Notes under the pieces: model-generated | Databases searched by the model: none | Told to the model about the DNA's origin: nothing | The model's input: only the letters and a program-made list of their open reading frames with translations | Position numbers and translations under genes: made by a program | Part shown: one piece after another, positions 1-6,379 of the stretch | Layout: each line of letters starts with the position of its first letter | How positions within the stretch are numbered: position 1 is the first letter of the stretch | Assembly (NCBI RefSeq): GCF_003233725.1 | Contig: NZ_QKQV01000008.1 | Location: forward strand, 47,384 to 111,383 | Direction: 5' to 3' | Source: Mesonia sp. K7 | Lineage (GTDB): Bacteria > Bacteroidota > Bacteroidia > Flavobacteriales > Flavobacteriaceae | DNA length: 64,000 nucleotides

Positions 1-581
1 TCGATTCTAAAGTTTCGCTAAATGCGTATGAAAAATACATGAACGAAACTGATGATAAAGAACGAGAAGGTTTTCTCAAAAGTCATTTGCTGTCGGTTAA
101 AAATCGGGTTGATGAACTCAGCAAAAAAGAGTATCACAAAATCTACCAGATGGAAAGTCCAGATTTTGTCTTGCTGTTCATCCCAATAGAAGCAGCTTTT
201 GCAGTGGCTTCTAATTACAACCCAAATTTGTATAACGAGGCTTTCGATAAAAACATTATCTTAGTAACACCAACCACTTTGCTGGCGGTTTTAAAAACCA
301 TCGACAGTATGTGGCAAAACGAAAAACAAAAACAAAACGCACTCGATATTGCCAATCAAGCCGGAGCTTTGTACGATTCTTTTGTTAACCTTACGGAGGA
401 ATTGATTAAAGTAGGAAAGCAAATTGGCACCGTACAAAATAGTTACGAATCGGCGATGAAAAAACTTACCGGAAAGGGGAATTTAATTCGCCGGGTCGAA
501 AAATTAAAGAAATTAGGAGCCAAAGCGAGCAAGCAAATCAATACGAACTTGTTGGCGAGAGCTCAAGACGAAGAAGAATAA
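1..581 (+). CDS. rmuC: RmuC family DNA recombination protein, 5' end outside window
   Basis: This is the C-terminal part of RmuC, a nuclease-fold family implicated in limiting DNA inversions and recombination. The frame is open from base 3, so the gene begins upstream of the window; the ATG at 39 is internal. The conserved core stretch around residues 40-60 of the visible part (ESPDFVLLFIPIEAAF) is the RmuC signature, followed by a helical tail rich in Lys and Glu. The stop is 4 nt from the next start, so it probably heads or belongs to a three-gene operon with the membrane protein and thioesterase. Family assignment is firm; the N-terminal coiled-coil region cannot be seen. Confidence 0.9.
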   Translation, partial: DSKVSLNAYEKYMNETDDKEREGFLKSHLLSVKNRVDELSKKEYHKIYQMESPDFVLLFIPIEAAFAVASNYNPNLYNEAFDKNIILVTPTTLLAVLKTIDSMWQNEKQKQNALDIANQAGALYDSFVNLTEELIKVGKQIGTVQNSYESAMKKLTGKGNLIRRVEKLKKLGAKASKQINTNLLARAQDEEE

Positions 582-585
582 TCTT

Positions 586-951
586 ATGAAAAAAATCCTT
601 ATTTATATTTTATTGAGCATCACGCTCATTGCCTGCCTGTATTTTGCATTTATTTACTACGTGCCTTACAGTGAAGGAACTCGCGCTGGCGAACTCATCA
701 AATTTAGCAACAAAGGCGTGATTGTAAAAACTTGGGAAGGCGAAATTAGCCAAGGTATTAGCGGGGCTCAGATTTTTAGCTTTTCGGTGTTGGATAAAGA
801 CGAAGAAGTCATTCAAAAACTGCAAGATTACCAAGGCGAATACGTTAAGCTCACTTATAAAGAACGTTTCGGAACTTTTATCATTTGGGGTGACACCAAA
901 TATTTTGTAACCGATGTAGAACTGGCCAACTCACCTCATTTTAGAAGATAA
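586..951 (+). CDS. small membrane-anchored conserved hypothetical protein
   Basis: A 121-residue protein with one N-terminal hydrophobic segment (about residues 4-27) and a soluble, beta-rich domain outside or in the periplasm. I recall homologues next to rmuC in flavobacteria that carry the misleading label 6-phosphogluconate dehydrogenase; nothing here resembles that enzyme, as there is no Rossmann motif and it is far too short. Gaps of 4 nt upstream and 3 nt downstream place it in an operon with rmuC and the thioesterase. Function unknown. Confidence 0.8.
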   Translation: MKKILIYILLSITLIACLYFAFIYYVPYSEGTRAGELIKFSNKGVIVKTWEGEISQGISGAQIFSFSVLDKDEEVIQKLQDYQGEYVKLTYKERFGTFIIWGDTKYFVTDVELANSPHFRR

Positions 952-954
952 TTT

Positions 955-1497
955 ATGGATAATTTTAAAACCGTAAGAGCTTCGCAAGTTGTTATTTCAG
1001 AACTCATGCTTCCTTCCCACTCCAATTTTAACGGGAAAATTCACGGAGGTTATATTTTATCGTTGTTAGACCAAATTGCTTTTGCCTGTGCTTCTAAACA
1101 CAGCAGACAATATTGCGTGACCGCTAGTGTAGATACGGTAGATTTTTTGGCACCTATAGAAATTGGCGAACTGGTAACCATGAAAGCCTCGGTAAATTAT
1201 ACCGGCAACAGCTCAATGGTCATCGGTATACGTGTAGAAGCAGAAAATATACAAACGGGCAAGAAAAAGCATTGCAACTCTTCTTACATTACGATGGTTG
1301 CTGTAGATAATTCTGGTAAACCGATAAAAATACCAGGTCTAATTCTCAAAACCGATGACGATTTAAGACGCTTTCTAAAAAGCTTAACGCGAAAAGAAAT
1401 GAAAAGCGAACGCTACGAAAATTTCAATGAGCTCGATTTCTCGAAAGAAAAACATGAGTTAGAGCTAAAAGACCAAAATATTCGTCTTGAGTTATAA
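955..1497 (+). CDS. acyl-CoA thioesterase, hotdog fold
   Basis: Hydrolyses acyl-CoA to free acid and CoA, most likely in the cytoplasm. The hotdog signature is visible at residues 24-39: Asn24/Asn26-Gly, His30-Gly-Gly and Asp39 on the central helix, as in YciA/BACH-type acyl-CoA hydrolases. At 180 residues it has a single hotdog domain (about 10-130) plus a charged C-terminal tail of about 45 residues, longer than E. coli YciA. It starts 3 nt after the preceding gene. The physiological chain length cannot be told from sequence. Confidence 0.88.
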   Translation: MDNFKTVRASQVVISELMLPSHSNFNGKIHGGYILSLLDQIAFACASKHSRQYCVTASVDTVDFLAPIEIGELVTMKASVNYTGNSSMVIGIRVEAENIQTGKKKHCNSSYITMVAVDNSGKPIKIPGLILKTDDDLRRFLKSLTRKEMKSERYENFNELDFSKEKHELELKDQNIRLEL

Positions 1498-1552
1498 CTT
1501 TCTTTAGCTTTTGTAAAAAAATGTGCATTTCGTCTATATTCCTACTTCTAAG

Positions 1553-1583
1553 TTGATTTCAATTTATTTTTTTCATACTTTAA
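1553..1583 (+). promoter_or_regulatory. candidate promoter of lipoprotein gene
   Basis: TTG at 1553-1555 and TACTTTAA at 1576-1583 are 20 bp apart, close to the Bacteroidota housekeeping pattern (TTG then TAnnTTTG). The site lies 18 bp before the ATG at 1601, which argues against the longer reading frame that begins at 1523. Confidence 0.45.
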
Positions 1584-1600
1584 ATAAAAAATTCAATCGT

Positions 1601-1996
1601 ATGAAAACAAAATTATTACTCATTTTACCCACTCTTTTCTTATTGATAAGTTGCGGTTCTGGTCTTACAGGAACTTGGAATATCGATCGCTACGAAATTG
1701 TTCGTGAAAATGGTCAAAACACTTCTGCCGAAAACATAGGTGTAATTAGCTTTCAGAAAAACGGAAAAGGCACTAAAAACATTCACTACAATATCTTTGA
1801 TAACGAATATGAAGATAAAAGCAGTTTTACCTATGAGGTAAATAAAGAAAAAGCTTCTGTCACTATTAAAGGTGAAAAAGGTGATGAATCTTCCTTTAAC
1901 AAAACTTGGATTATGATAGAAGACAAAGGTAAAAAGCAAATTTGGAAATCTACCGATGGTGCCAATATCGTACAAACCATAGAACTGAGTAAATAA
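1601..1996 (+). CDS. lipocalin-like lipoprotein
   Basis: A 131-residue lipoprotein. The ATG at 1601 is preferred over 1523 because it gives a clean signal peptide, with Lys-Thr-Lys, a hydrophobic core and a lipobox ending LISC at about residue 18, and because a promoter-like pair lies between the two starts. The mature part (SGLTGTWNIDRYEI...) has the look of a small beta-barrel of the lipocalin-like type common in Bacteroidota, with alternating hydrophobic and polar residues and a final TWI..DKGKKQIWKS segment. Ligand and role unknown. Monocistronic by spacing. Confidence 0.7.
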   Translation: MKTKLLLILPTLFLLISCGSGLTGTWNIDRYEIVRENGQNTSAENIGVISFQKNGKGTKNIHYNIFDNEYEDKSSFTYEVNKEKASVTIKGEKGDESSFNKTWIMIEDKGKKQIWKSTDGANIVQTIELSK

Positions 1997-2017
1997 ATTT
2001 ATTTTAGTTTTCCTAAA

Positions 2018-2101
2018 TATCGTCTTATCAAGCGATTTTTAAAATTATCGTTTTTTAAGACGATATTTGTTTTTATCGTTTTTTTAAACGATATTTGAGT
2101 T
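2018..2101 (+). promoter_or_regulatory. three tandem 28-bp operator-like units before satD
   Basis: Three consecutive units begin at 2018, 2046 and 2074, spaced exactly 28 bp, and the last ends one base before the satD ATG. Units two and three each hold tatcgt, 8 bp, acgata (2046-2051/2060-2065 and 2074-2079/2088-2093). Unit one is degenerate (tatcgt 2018-2023, gcgatt 2032-2037). In units two and three the right arm merges into gatatttg (2062-2069, 2090-2097), close to a Bacteroidota -7 element. A bound protein would therefore block transcription or the start codon. The satD product carries a helix-turn-helix, so autoregulation is the natural inference. Confidence 0.75.
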
Positions 2102-2716
2102 ATGATTGGAGTGATTACAGGAGATATTATCAATTCGCGAGCGGCAAAACAACCTTCAGATTATCTAGAAGTGTTGCAAAGCCTTTTGCCCAAAATAAAT
2201 GCTCACCCTAAGAGCTGGGAGATTTATAGGGGTGATAGTTTTCAGGTAGAAATAGAGGATGTTGAAAACGCTTTTTGGTACTGTGTTTACCTCAAGAGTG
2301 CTATAAAATGCATTAAAAATATAGATGTACGCCTAGCAATTGGTTTAGGAAATAAAGATTTTGAAGCCAAAAGTGTTTCTAAATCCAGCGGAAGCGCTTT
2401 TATACGTTCCGGCGAAACTTTAGAGAACCTCAAAAAACAGAAAATACATTTGGGTATTGATACTGGAAAAAAAACTTTAGATCAAGAACTTAATGCTAGT
2501 ATTCAGTTGACACTTATCGCGATGAACCATTGGACCACTAATTCTGCTGAAATTATAAAACTCAGTATCGAAAATCCCGATAAAAGCCAGCAAGAACTAG
2601 GTGAACTTATTGGCATCAAACAAAACACCGTAAGTGAAAGACAGAAACGAGCTTTTTTAGATGAACTAAAAAATTTTAATTTAGTATTTCAGCAAAAAGT
2701 AAAACAACTCCAATAA
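2102..2716 (+). CDS. satD: SatD family protein: cyclase-like N-terminus plus C-terminal HTH
   Basis: A 204-residue member of the SatD family, named after a streptococcal acid-tolerance gene; the biochemical function is not known. Residues 1-13 (MIGVITGDIINSR), the RGDSF hairpin at 43-47, and the later VRLAIGLG and GSAFIRSGETLENL segments follow the order of a class III nucleotidyl cyclase palm domain, with Asp8 and Asp45 at the metal-ligand positions. The usual Asn/Arg catalytic pair is not evident, so activity is doubtful. Residues 161-184 form a helix-turn-helix (SQQELGELIG...NTVSERQKRA). Its stop is 1 nt from the next start, so the two genes are co-translated. It lies directly behind a triple operator. 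Confidence 0.8.
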   Translation: MIGVITGDIINSRAAKQPSDYLEVLQSLLPKINAHPKSWEIYRGDSFQVEIEDVENAFWYCVYLKSAIKCIKNIDVRLAIGLGNKDFEAKSVSKSSGSAFIRSGETLENLKKQKIHLGIDTGKKTLDQELNASIQLTLIAMNHWTTNSAEIIKLSIENPDKSQQELGELIGIKQNTVSERQKRAFLDELKNFNLVFQQKVKQLQ

Positions 2717-2717
2717 A

Positions 2718-3434
2718 ATGGAAATTCTCATCAAACTCATATTGGCACATCTCATTGGCGACTTCATTTTACAGCCGTATGCTTGGGTAAAAGAAAAAGA
2801 GAAGAAAAAACTAAAATCACCTAAACTTTATCTTCATGTTTTAATACATCTCGTTGTGACAGCTCTATTGCTTTGGGATTTGTCGCTTTGGCCAATTATT
2901 TTGATCATTACAGGTTCACACCTTGTTATCGATGCCATAAAAATTTCACTCAAAAAGAAAAAAAACAAGCGTTTACTTTTCTTTATCGATCAATTGCTGC
3001 ATTTGGCTGTTATTTTTTGGGTGAGTTACGCTTTCGCGGATTTGAATGTAGAAACTTCTTTTTTTGATACAAATAAAACACTGCTGGTCATTACTTCGGT
3101 TTTGTTTCTTACTTATCCAGTAGCAACCATGATGAAAGTCATTTTCTCAAAATGGAATGTCAAGCAAATTACGGAAGCCAATAACCAATCGTTAGAAAAT
3201 GCCGGTAAAATCATCGGAATGCTCGAAAGAGTTTTGGTTTTTATTTTTATTATCATGAACCATTGGGAAGCCGTTGGTTTTCTGATTACGGCAAAATCGG
3301 TCTTTCGATTTGGAGACTTAAAAGAAGCCAAGCAACGTAAACTCACCGAATATGTACTCATTGGGACACTTATAAGTTTTGGTGTTACTATACTTACGGC
3401 AATTGCTTGTCAACAATTTTTATATATTTTATAG
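2718..3434 (+). CDS. DUF3307 multi-pass membrane protein
   Basis: A 238-residue inner-membrane protein with five or six hydrophobic segments. The N-terminus (LILAHLIGDFILQPYAWV) and the GSHLVIDAIKI motif near residues 66-76 are the DUF3307 signature: conserved polar residues (HLxGDF.LQ, H..xD) inside membrane helices, as in proteins that bind metal or a small molecule in the bilayer. It starts 1 nt after satD and is probably translationally coupled to it. The SatD/DUF3307 pairing is, to my knowledge, recurrent in Bacteroidota. Function unknown; an effector or transporter controlled by SatD is inference. Confidence 0.8.
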   Translation: MEILIKLILAHLIGDFILQPYAWVKEKEKKKLKSPKLYLHVLIHLVVTALLLWDLSLWPIILIITGSHLVIDAIKISLKKKKNKRLLFFIDQLLHLAVIFWVSYAFADLNVETSFFDTNKTLLVITSVLFLTYPVATMMKVIFSKWNVKQITEANNQSLENAGKIIGMLERVLVFIFIIMNHWEAVGFLITAKSVFRFGDLKEAKQRKLTEYVLIGTLISFGVTILTAIACQQFLYIL

Positions 3435-3466
3435 ACATCTAGACAAAATGAGTTATCTTTAAAATT

Positions 3467-3850
3467 ATGAAAAGCAAATACATCATACTTATAATCATTT
3501 TATTAGCCATAGGTTATTTAGGCTATCAGTACCTATATCAAGACCACAGAGATATAGCAGAAGAAGTCGCAGCATATAGTATTGCTTCAGATCAAGTAAA
3601 CCAAGAATTTGTGACAAATGCAGAAGTAGCAGAAACAAAATACCTCAACAAAACCATCGAAATAACAGGTACTGTTTCTAAAATAGAAGACAATTCGATT
3701 ACGCTAGATGATGTTATTTACTGCCAATTTACAGCGCCTCTAGAAACAGACATACAACAAAATCAAAATGTGACTATAAAAGGACGCTTTATTGGTTATG
3801 ACGATTTGTTAGAGTATGTCAATTTAGATCAATGTTCCATCAAAAATTAG
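3467..3850 (+). CDS. membrane-anchored OB-fold (tRNA_anti-like) protein
   Basis: A 127-residue protein with an N-terminal membrane anchor (residues 5-25), then a short helical segment and an OB-fold domain (about 58-127) with the pattern YLNKTIEITGTV...NVTIKGRF typical of the tRNA_anti-like OB family found in Bacteroidota. Despite the name, this family has no demonstrated tRNA role. It starts 33 nt after the DUF3307 gene and 3 nt before the DUF5777 gene, so it probably leads the redox/envelope group downstream. It may also be cotranscribed with satD, since no terminator was seen between them. Confidence 0.7.
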   Translation: MKSKYIILIIILLAIGYLGYQYLYQDHRDIAEEVAAYSIASDQVNQEFVTNAEVAETKYLNKTIEITGTVSKIEDNSITLDDVIYCQFTAPLETDIQQNQNVTIKGRFIGYDDLLEYVNLDQCSIKN

Positions 3851-3853
3851 CCT

Positions 3854-4702
3854 ATGCGATTATTTTTACTTTTATTTTTAGTTGGTTGTCTCACTGGGTT
3901 TGCCCAACAAGATTTATTAGACGAGATTGATCAAGACACCGTAATCAATAGTTATGCAACTGCAGCTTTTAAAGGCCTTAAAATTGTTAATTTTGAATCG
4001 ACTAAACTCACTGCAAAAAAAGAATTTACCTTTGTGGTAGCACACCGTTTTGGAAGTATAGAAAACGGTTTTGAAACTTTTTTTGGACTCGATGAAGCGG
4101 TTACCAAACTCAATTTTATCTACGGAATTTCTGATGCTGTAAATATTGGTATTTCGAGAAGTTCATACCAAAAAACTTACGAAGGCTCACTAAAATACAG
4201 ATTGGTTCAACAACAAGAAAATGGTTTTCCTTTTACTATTGTGGGCTTTAATGCTATCATGGTTAATTCTGCTCTAGAAGAAGAAAACCTCCCGCTCTTA
4301 GAATTTAAGCATCGTTTAGGATATTTGGCACAAGCACTTGTTTCCCGTAAAGTTTCTGAAAAGCTTTCATTAGAAATAGCTCCAACATTTTTTCATGATA
4401 ATTATGTTTTTTACAACGAACAAGAAAATTCGCAGTATGCTGTTGGTATTGGAGGAAGATATAAGTTAGGAAAAAGATGGTCGCTCAATGCAGACTACGG
4501 TTATCACCTGAACCGTGCTGAAAACTCTCCTTTCAAAAATCCACTTTCTATTGGCATAGATTTAGAAACTGGAGGTCACGTTTTTCAGATGCACTTTACC
4601 AACGCACAACCTATGAATACTAACGGATTTTTAGGACAAGCCACTGGCGATTGGTCTGATGGAGACATTTATTTTGGGTTTAATTTAAGTCGAGTTTTTT
4701 AA
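3854..4702 (+). CDS. DUF5777 family outer-membrane beta-barrel-like protein
   Basis: A 282-residue protein with a signal peptide (residues 1-17, cleaved near GFAQQ). The body has alternating amphipathic strands (AHRFGSIENGFETFFGLDEAVTKLNFIYGISDAVNIGISRSS) and ends in SRVF, a terminal aromatic residue typical of outer-membrane barrels. It matches the DUF5777 family. In flavobacteria this family tends to travel with small c-type cytochrome lipoproteins and YceI, exactly as here (10 nt to the next gene). It may form a pore or anchor for an outer-surface redox complex; that is inference. Confidence 0.75.
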   Translation: MRLFLLLFLVGCLTGFAQQDLLDEIDQDTVINSYATAAFKGLKIVNFESTKLTAKKEFTFVVAHRFGSIENGFETFFGLDEAVTKLNFIYGISDAVNIGISRSSYQKTYEGSLKYRLVQQQENGFPFTIVGFNAIMVNSALEEENLPLLEFKHRLGYLAQALVSRKVSEKLSLEIAPTFFHDNYVFYNEQENSQYAVGIGGRYKLGKRWSLNADYGYHLNRAENSPFKNPLSIGIDLETGGHVFQMHFTNAQPMNTNGFLGQATGDWSDGDIYFGFNLSRVF

Positions 4703-4712
4703 AATAGTAATT

Positions 4713-5072
4713 ATGAGATTTTTTATAAGCTTTTTATTAACGGTATGTTTTTTGTTCAGTTGTACTAACGCAAGTGAAGAAGATTTAATAAATATAGAAA
4801 ACCCAGAGGTCATTACTTACGTGGAACATATAAAACCGATTATAGATAATAATTGTATAATTTGTCACGGAAACCCTCCAGCAAGTGGAGCAAGTATAAG
4901 TTTAACAACTTATGATGAAGTGGTATCTGCAATAAATAGTAATGAACTCATCGATAGGATTTCTAGACAACCTGGTGAAGCTGGCGCAATGCCTTTAGGT
5001 GGCCCGAGGTTACCTCAACACCTAATAGACCTGATGATACAATGGGAAGAAGAAGGCTTTGTAAACGAATAA
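4713..5072 (+). CDS. cytochrome c-like lipoprotein with CxxCH
   Basis: A 119-residue lipoprotein: signal peptide with lipobox LFSC (Cys17) and one haem-binding motif Cys48-Ile-Ile-Cys51-His52, followed by a Met-containing segment (GAMPLGGPRLP) that could give the distal haem ligand. The pattern YVEHIKPIIDNNCIICHG is that of the planctomycete-type or Bacteroidota c-type cytochrome domains. It is likely attached to the outer leaflet and works in electron transfer or sensing. It sits in an operon between DUF5777 and YceI genes (10 and 12 nt gaps). Confidence 0.8.
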   Translation: MRFFISFLLTVCFLFSCTNASEEDLINIENPEVITYVEHIKPIIDNNCIICHGNPPASGASISLTTYDEVVSAINSNELIDRISRQPGEAGAMPLGGPRLPQHLIDLMIQWEEEGFVNE

Positions 5073-5084
5073 ATTTTTTAAAAA

Positions 5085-5621
5085 ATGAAGAAGTTAACTC
5101 TACTATTATCGTTTATCCTAACAACTACATTTCTTCAGGCACAGAAGTATTACACTAAAGAAGGTTTTGTGGGTTTTGAGGCTTCCGTTCCTTCTTTTGA
5201 GGAAGTAAAAGCCAAAAACAATTCCGCGACAGCGATATTAAATACCGAAAATGGAGAGTTTGCAGCTTTAGTGTTTGTAAATGGCTTTCGGTTTAAAAAC
5301 GCCTTGATGGAAGAGCATTTTAATGAAAATTATGCTGAATCCAGCAAATACCCTAAGGCAACTTTTAAAGGCAACATTTCTAACTTTAGTCCAGAAGAAG
5401 ATAAAAACTACAGCCTAAAAGGTAGTTTAACCTTTCATGGGGAAACAAAAGAATTCAACAACGTACCTGTTCAAGTCACTTATCGAGACGGCAAATACTT
5501 TCTAAAAGGAAAATTCATGACCAAAGCTTCAGATTTTAACATTGATATTCCTAGTGTGGTAAAAAGTAAAATTGCAGAAGATATTGAAGTTGGTTTTAGT
5601 TTTGAATTAGAAAAAAAATAA
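5085..5621 (+). CDS. YceI family periplasmic lipid-binding protein
   Basis: A 178-residue protein with a signal peptide (1-19, cut after LQAQ) and a YceI-type lipocalin-like barrel; YceI proteins bind polyisoprenoids such as quinone precursors. Diagnostic stretches are AALVFVNGFRFKNALMEEHFNENY, YPKATFKG and SLKGSLTFHGETKEF. It is the last gene of the 3.5-5.6 kb group and is followed by a hairpin shared with the convergent cupredoxin gene. A role with the neighbouring cytochrome in lipid-linked electron carriers is possible but unproven. Confidence 0.88.
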   Translation: MKKLTLLLSFILTTTFLQAQKYYTKEGFVGFEASVPSFEEVKAKNNSATAILNTENGEFAALVFVNGFRFKNALMEEHFNENYAESSKYPKATFKGNISNFSPEEDKNYSLKGSLTFHGETKEFNNVPVQVTYRDGKYFLKGKFMTKASDFNIDIPSVVKSKIAEDIEVGFSFELEKK

Positions 5622-5644
5622 GAGCCTAAATTTAGACTCTTATT
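5619..5644. terminator. bidirectional hairpin between convergent yceI and cupredoxin genes
   Basis: Near-perfect palindrome aagagcctaaa/tttagactctt with one mismatch, flanked by A on the left and T on the right. It can terminate both converging transcripts. Confidence 0.65.
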
Positions 5645-5670
5645 CATAAAATTTATTTAATATTTTTCTT

Positions 5671-6297
5671 TTATTGCTTGATAAACCTCTTCGTAATAGT
5701 ACTTTCTGAGGAAGAAAGTTTTATAAGGTACATTCCAGCATTCAAATCATTGAGTTCTAATTCTGCACGTTTGATATTTGTGTAAGAATAAGTCTTTATT
5801 CTTTTACCTAATACATTATAAACCTCTACTGTTAACTCACTGTAACTCTGTGGTAATTCTACATTTAAAACAGAAACCACATGGGTAGGATAAATACTCG
5901 TATTAATTAACGAGTTAGCTCCTTCTATACCTAGCGAACCATCTGGCACAACTGTAATCGTTCCAAACATATTGTTTGCGTGAGGATCACATTGGTAAGG
6001 ATTATCACCCACTACTGTAAAAGTGTATGAATAAGTTTGCCCAACGCCTGTCTTAAATCCACTATCAAATGATTCTACAGCTCCTGATTTGTTGTGTACA
6101 TTATGAGTCATCCCGTCTGTCCACGTCCAAATAACCGTATCTCCGTCTTCAATAGTTTTATTGGGATACCTAGGATCACTTTCTGGAAGGCTAGGTGCTG
6201 AACCAATTTCCCAGTCTATATGGACTGTCTCCGTACTTTGTGCTAATAAATTTGCACTACATAAAATGATTGATAATAATAGTAAAGTTTTTTTCAT
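5671..6297 (-). CDS. secreted cupredoxin (plastocyanin-like) with T9SS sorting domain
   Basis: A 208-residue secreted blue-copper-type protein. It has a signal peptide (1-20), a cupredoxin domain (about 22-117) and a type IX secretion sorting domain (about 128-208, with VYNVLGKRIKTYSY and the final YLIKLSSSE...KRFIKQ). Copper ligands are visible: His65 (MTHNV), Cys103 (YQCDPH), His106 and Met110 (NNMFGTI). It is convergent with the cytochrome/YceI group and is probably an extracellular electron carrier linked to it. Monocistronic; carB lies upstream on the same strand after about 80 bp. Confidence 0.87.
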   Translation of the reverse strand: MKKTLLLLSIILCSANLLAQSTETVHIDWEIGSAPSLPESDPRYPNKTIEDGDTVIWTWTDGMTHNVHNKSGAVESFDSGFKTGVGQTYSYTFTVVGDNPYQCDPHANNMFGTITVVPDGSLGIEGANSLINTSIYPTHVVSVLNVELPQSYSELTVEVYNVLGKRIKTYSYTNIKRAELELNDLNAGMYLIKLSSSESTITKRFIKQ

Positions 6298-6379
6298 AAG
6301 GATTATTATTTGATTTACTTATAAAAATAAACCATAACCACCTATATATTAACGAATTAATAATATTTTAACAGTTTTA

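Noticed and set aside
586..951. Label 6-phosphogluconate dehydrogenase for the small membrane protein
   Set aside because: No Rossmann or catalytic motif in 121 residues; the label appears to be an inherited database error.
1523..1600. Longer start for the lipoprotein at 1601
   Set aside because: It would hide the signal peptide and lipobox and overlaps the likely promoter.
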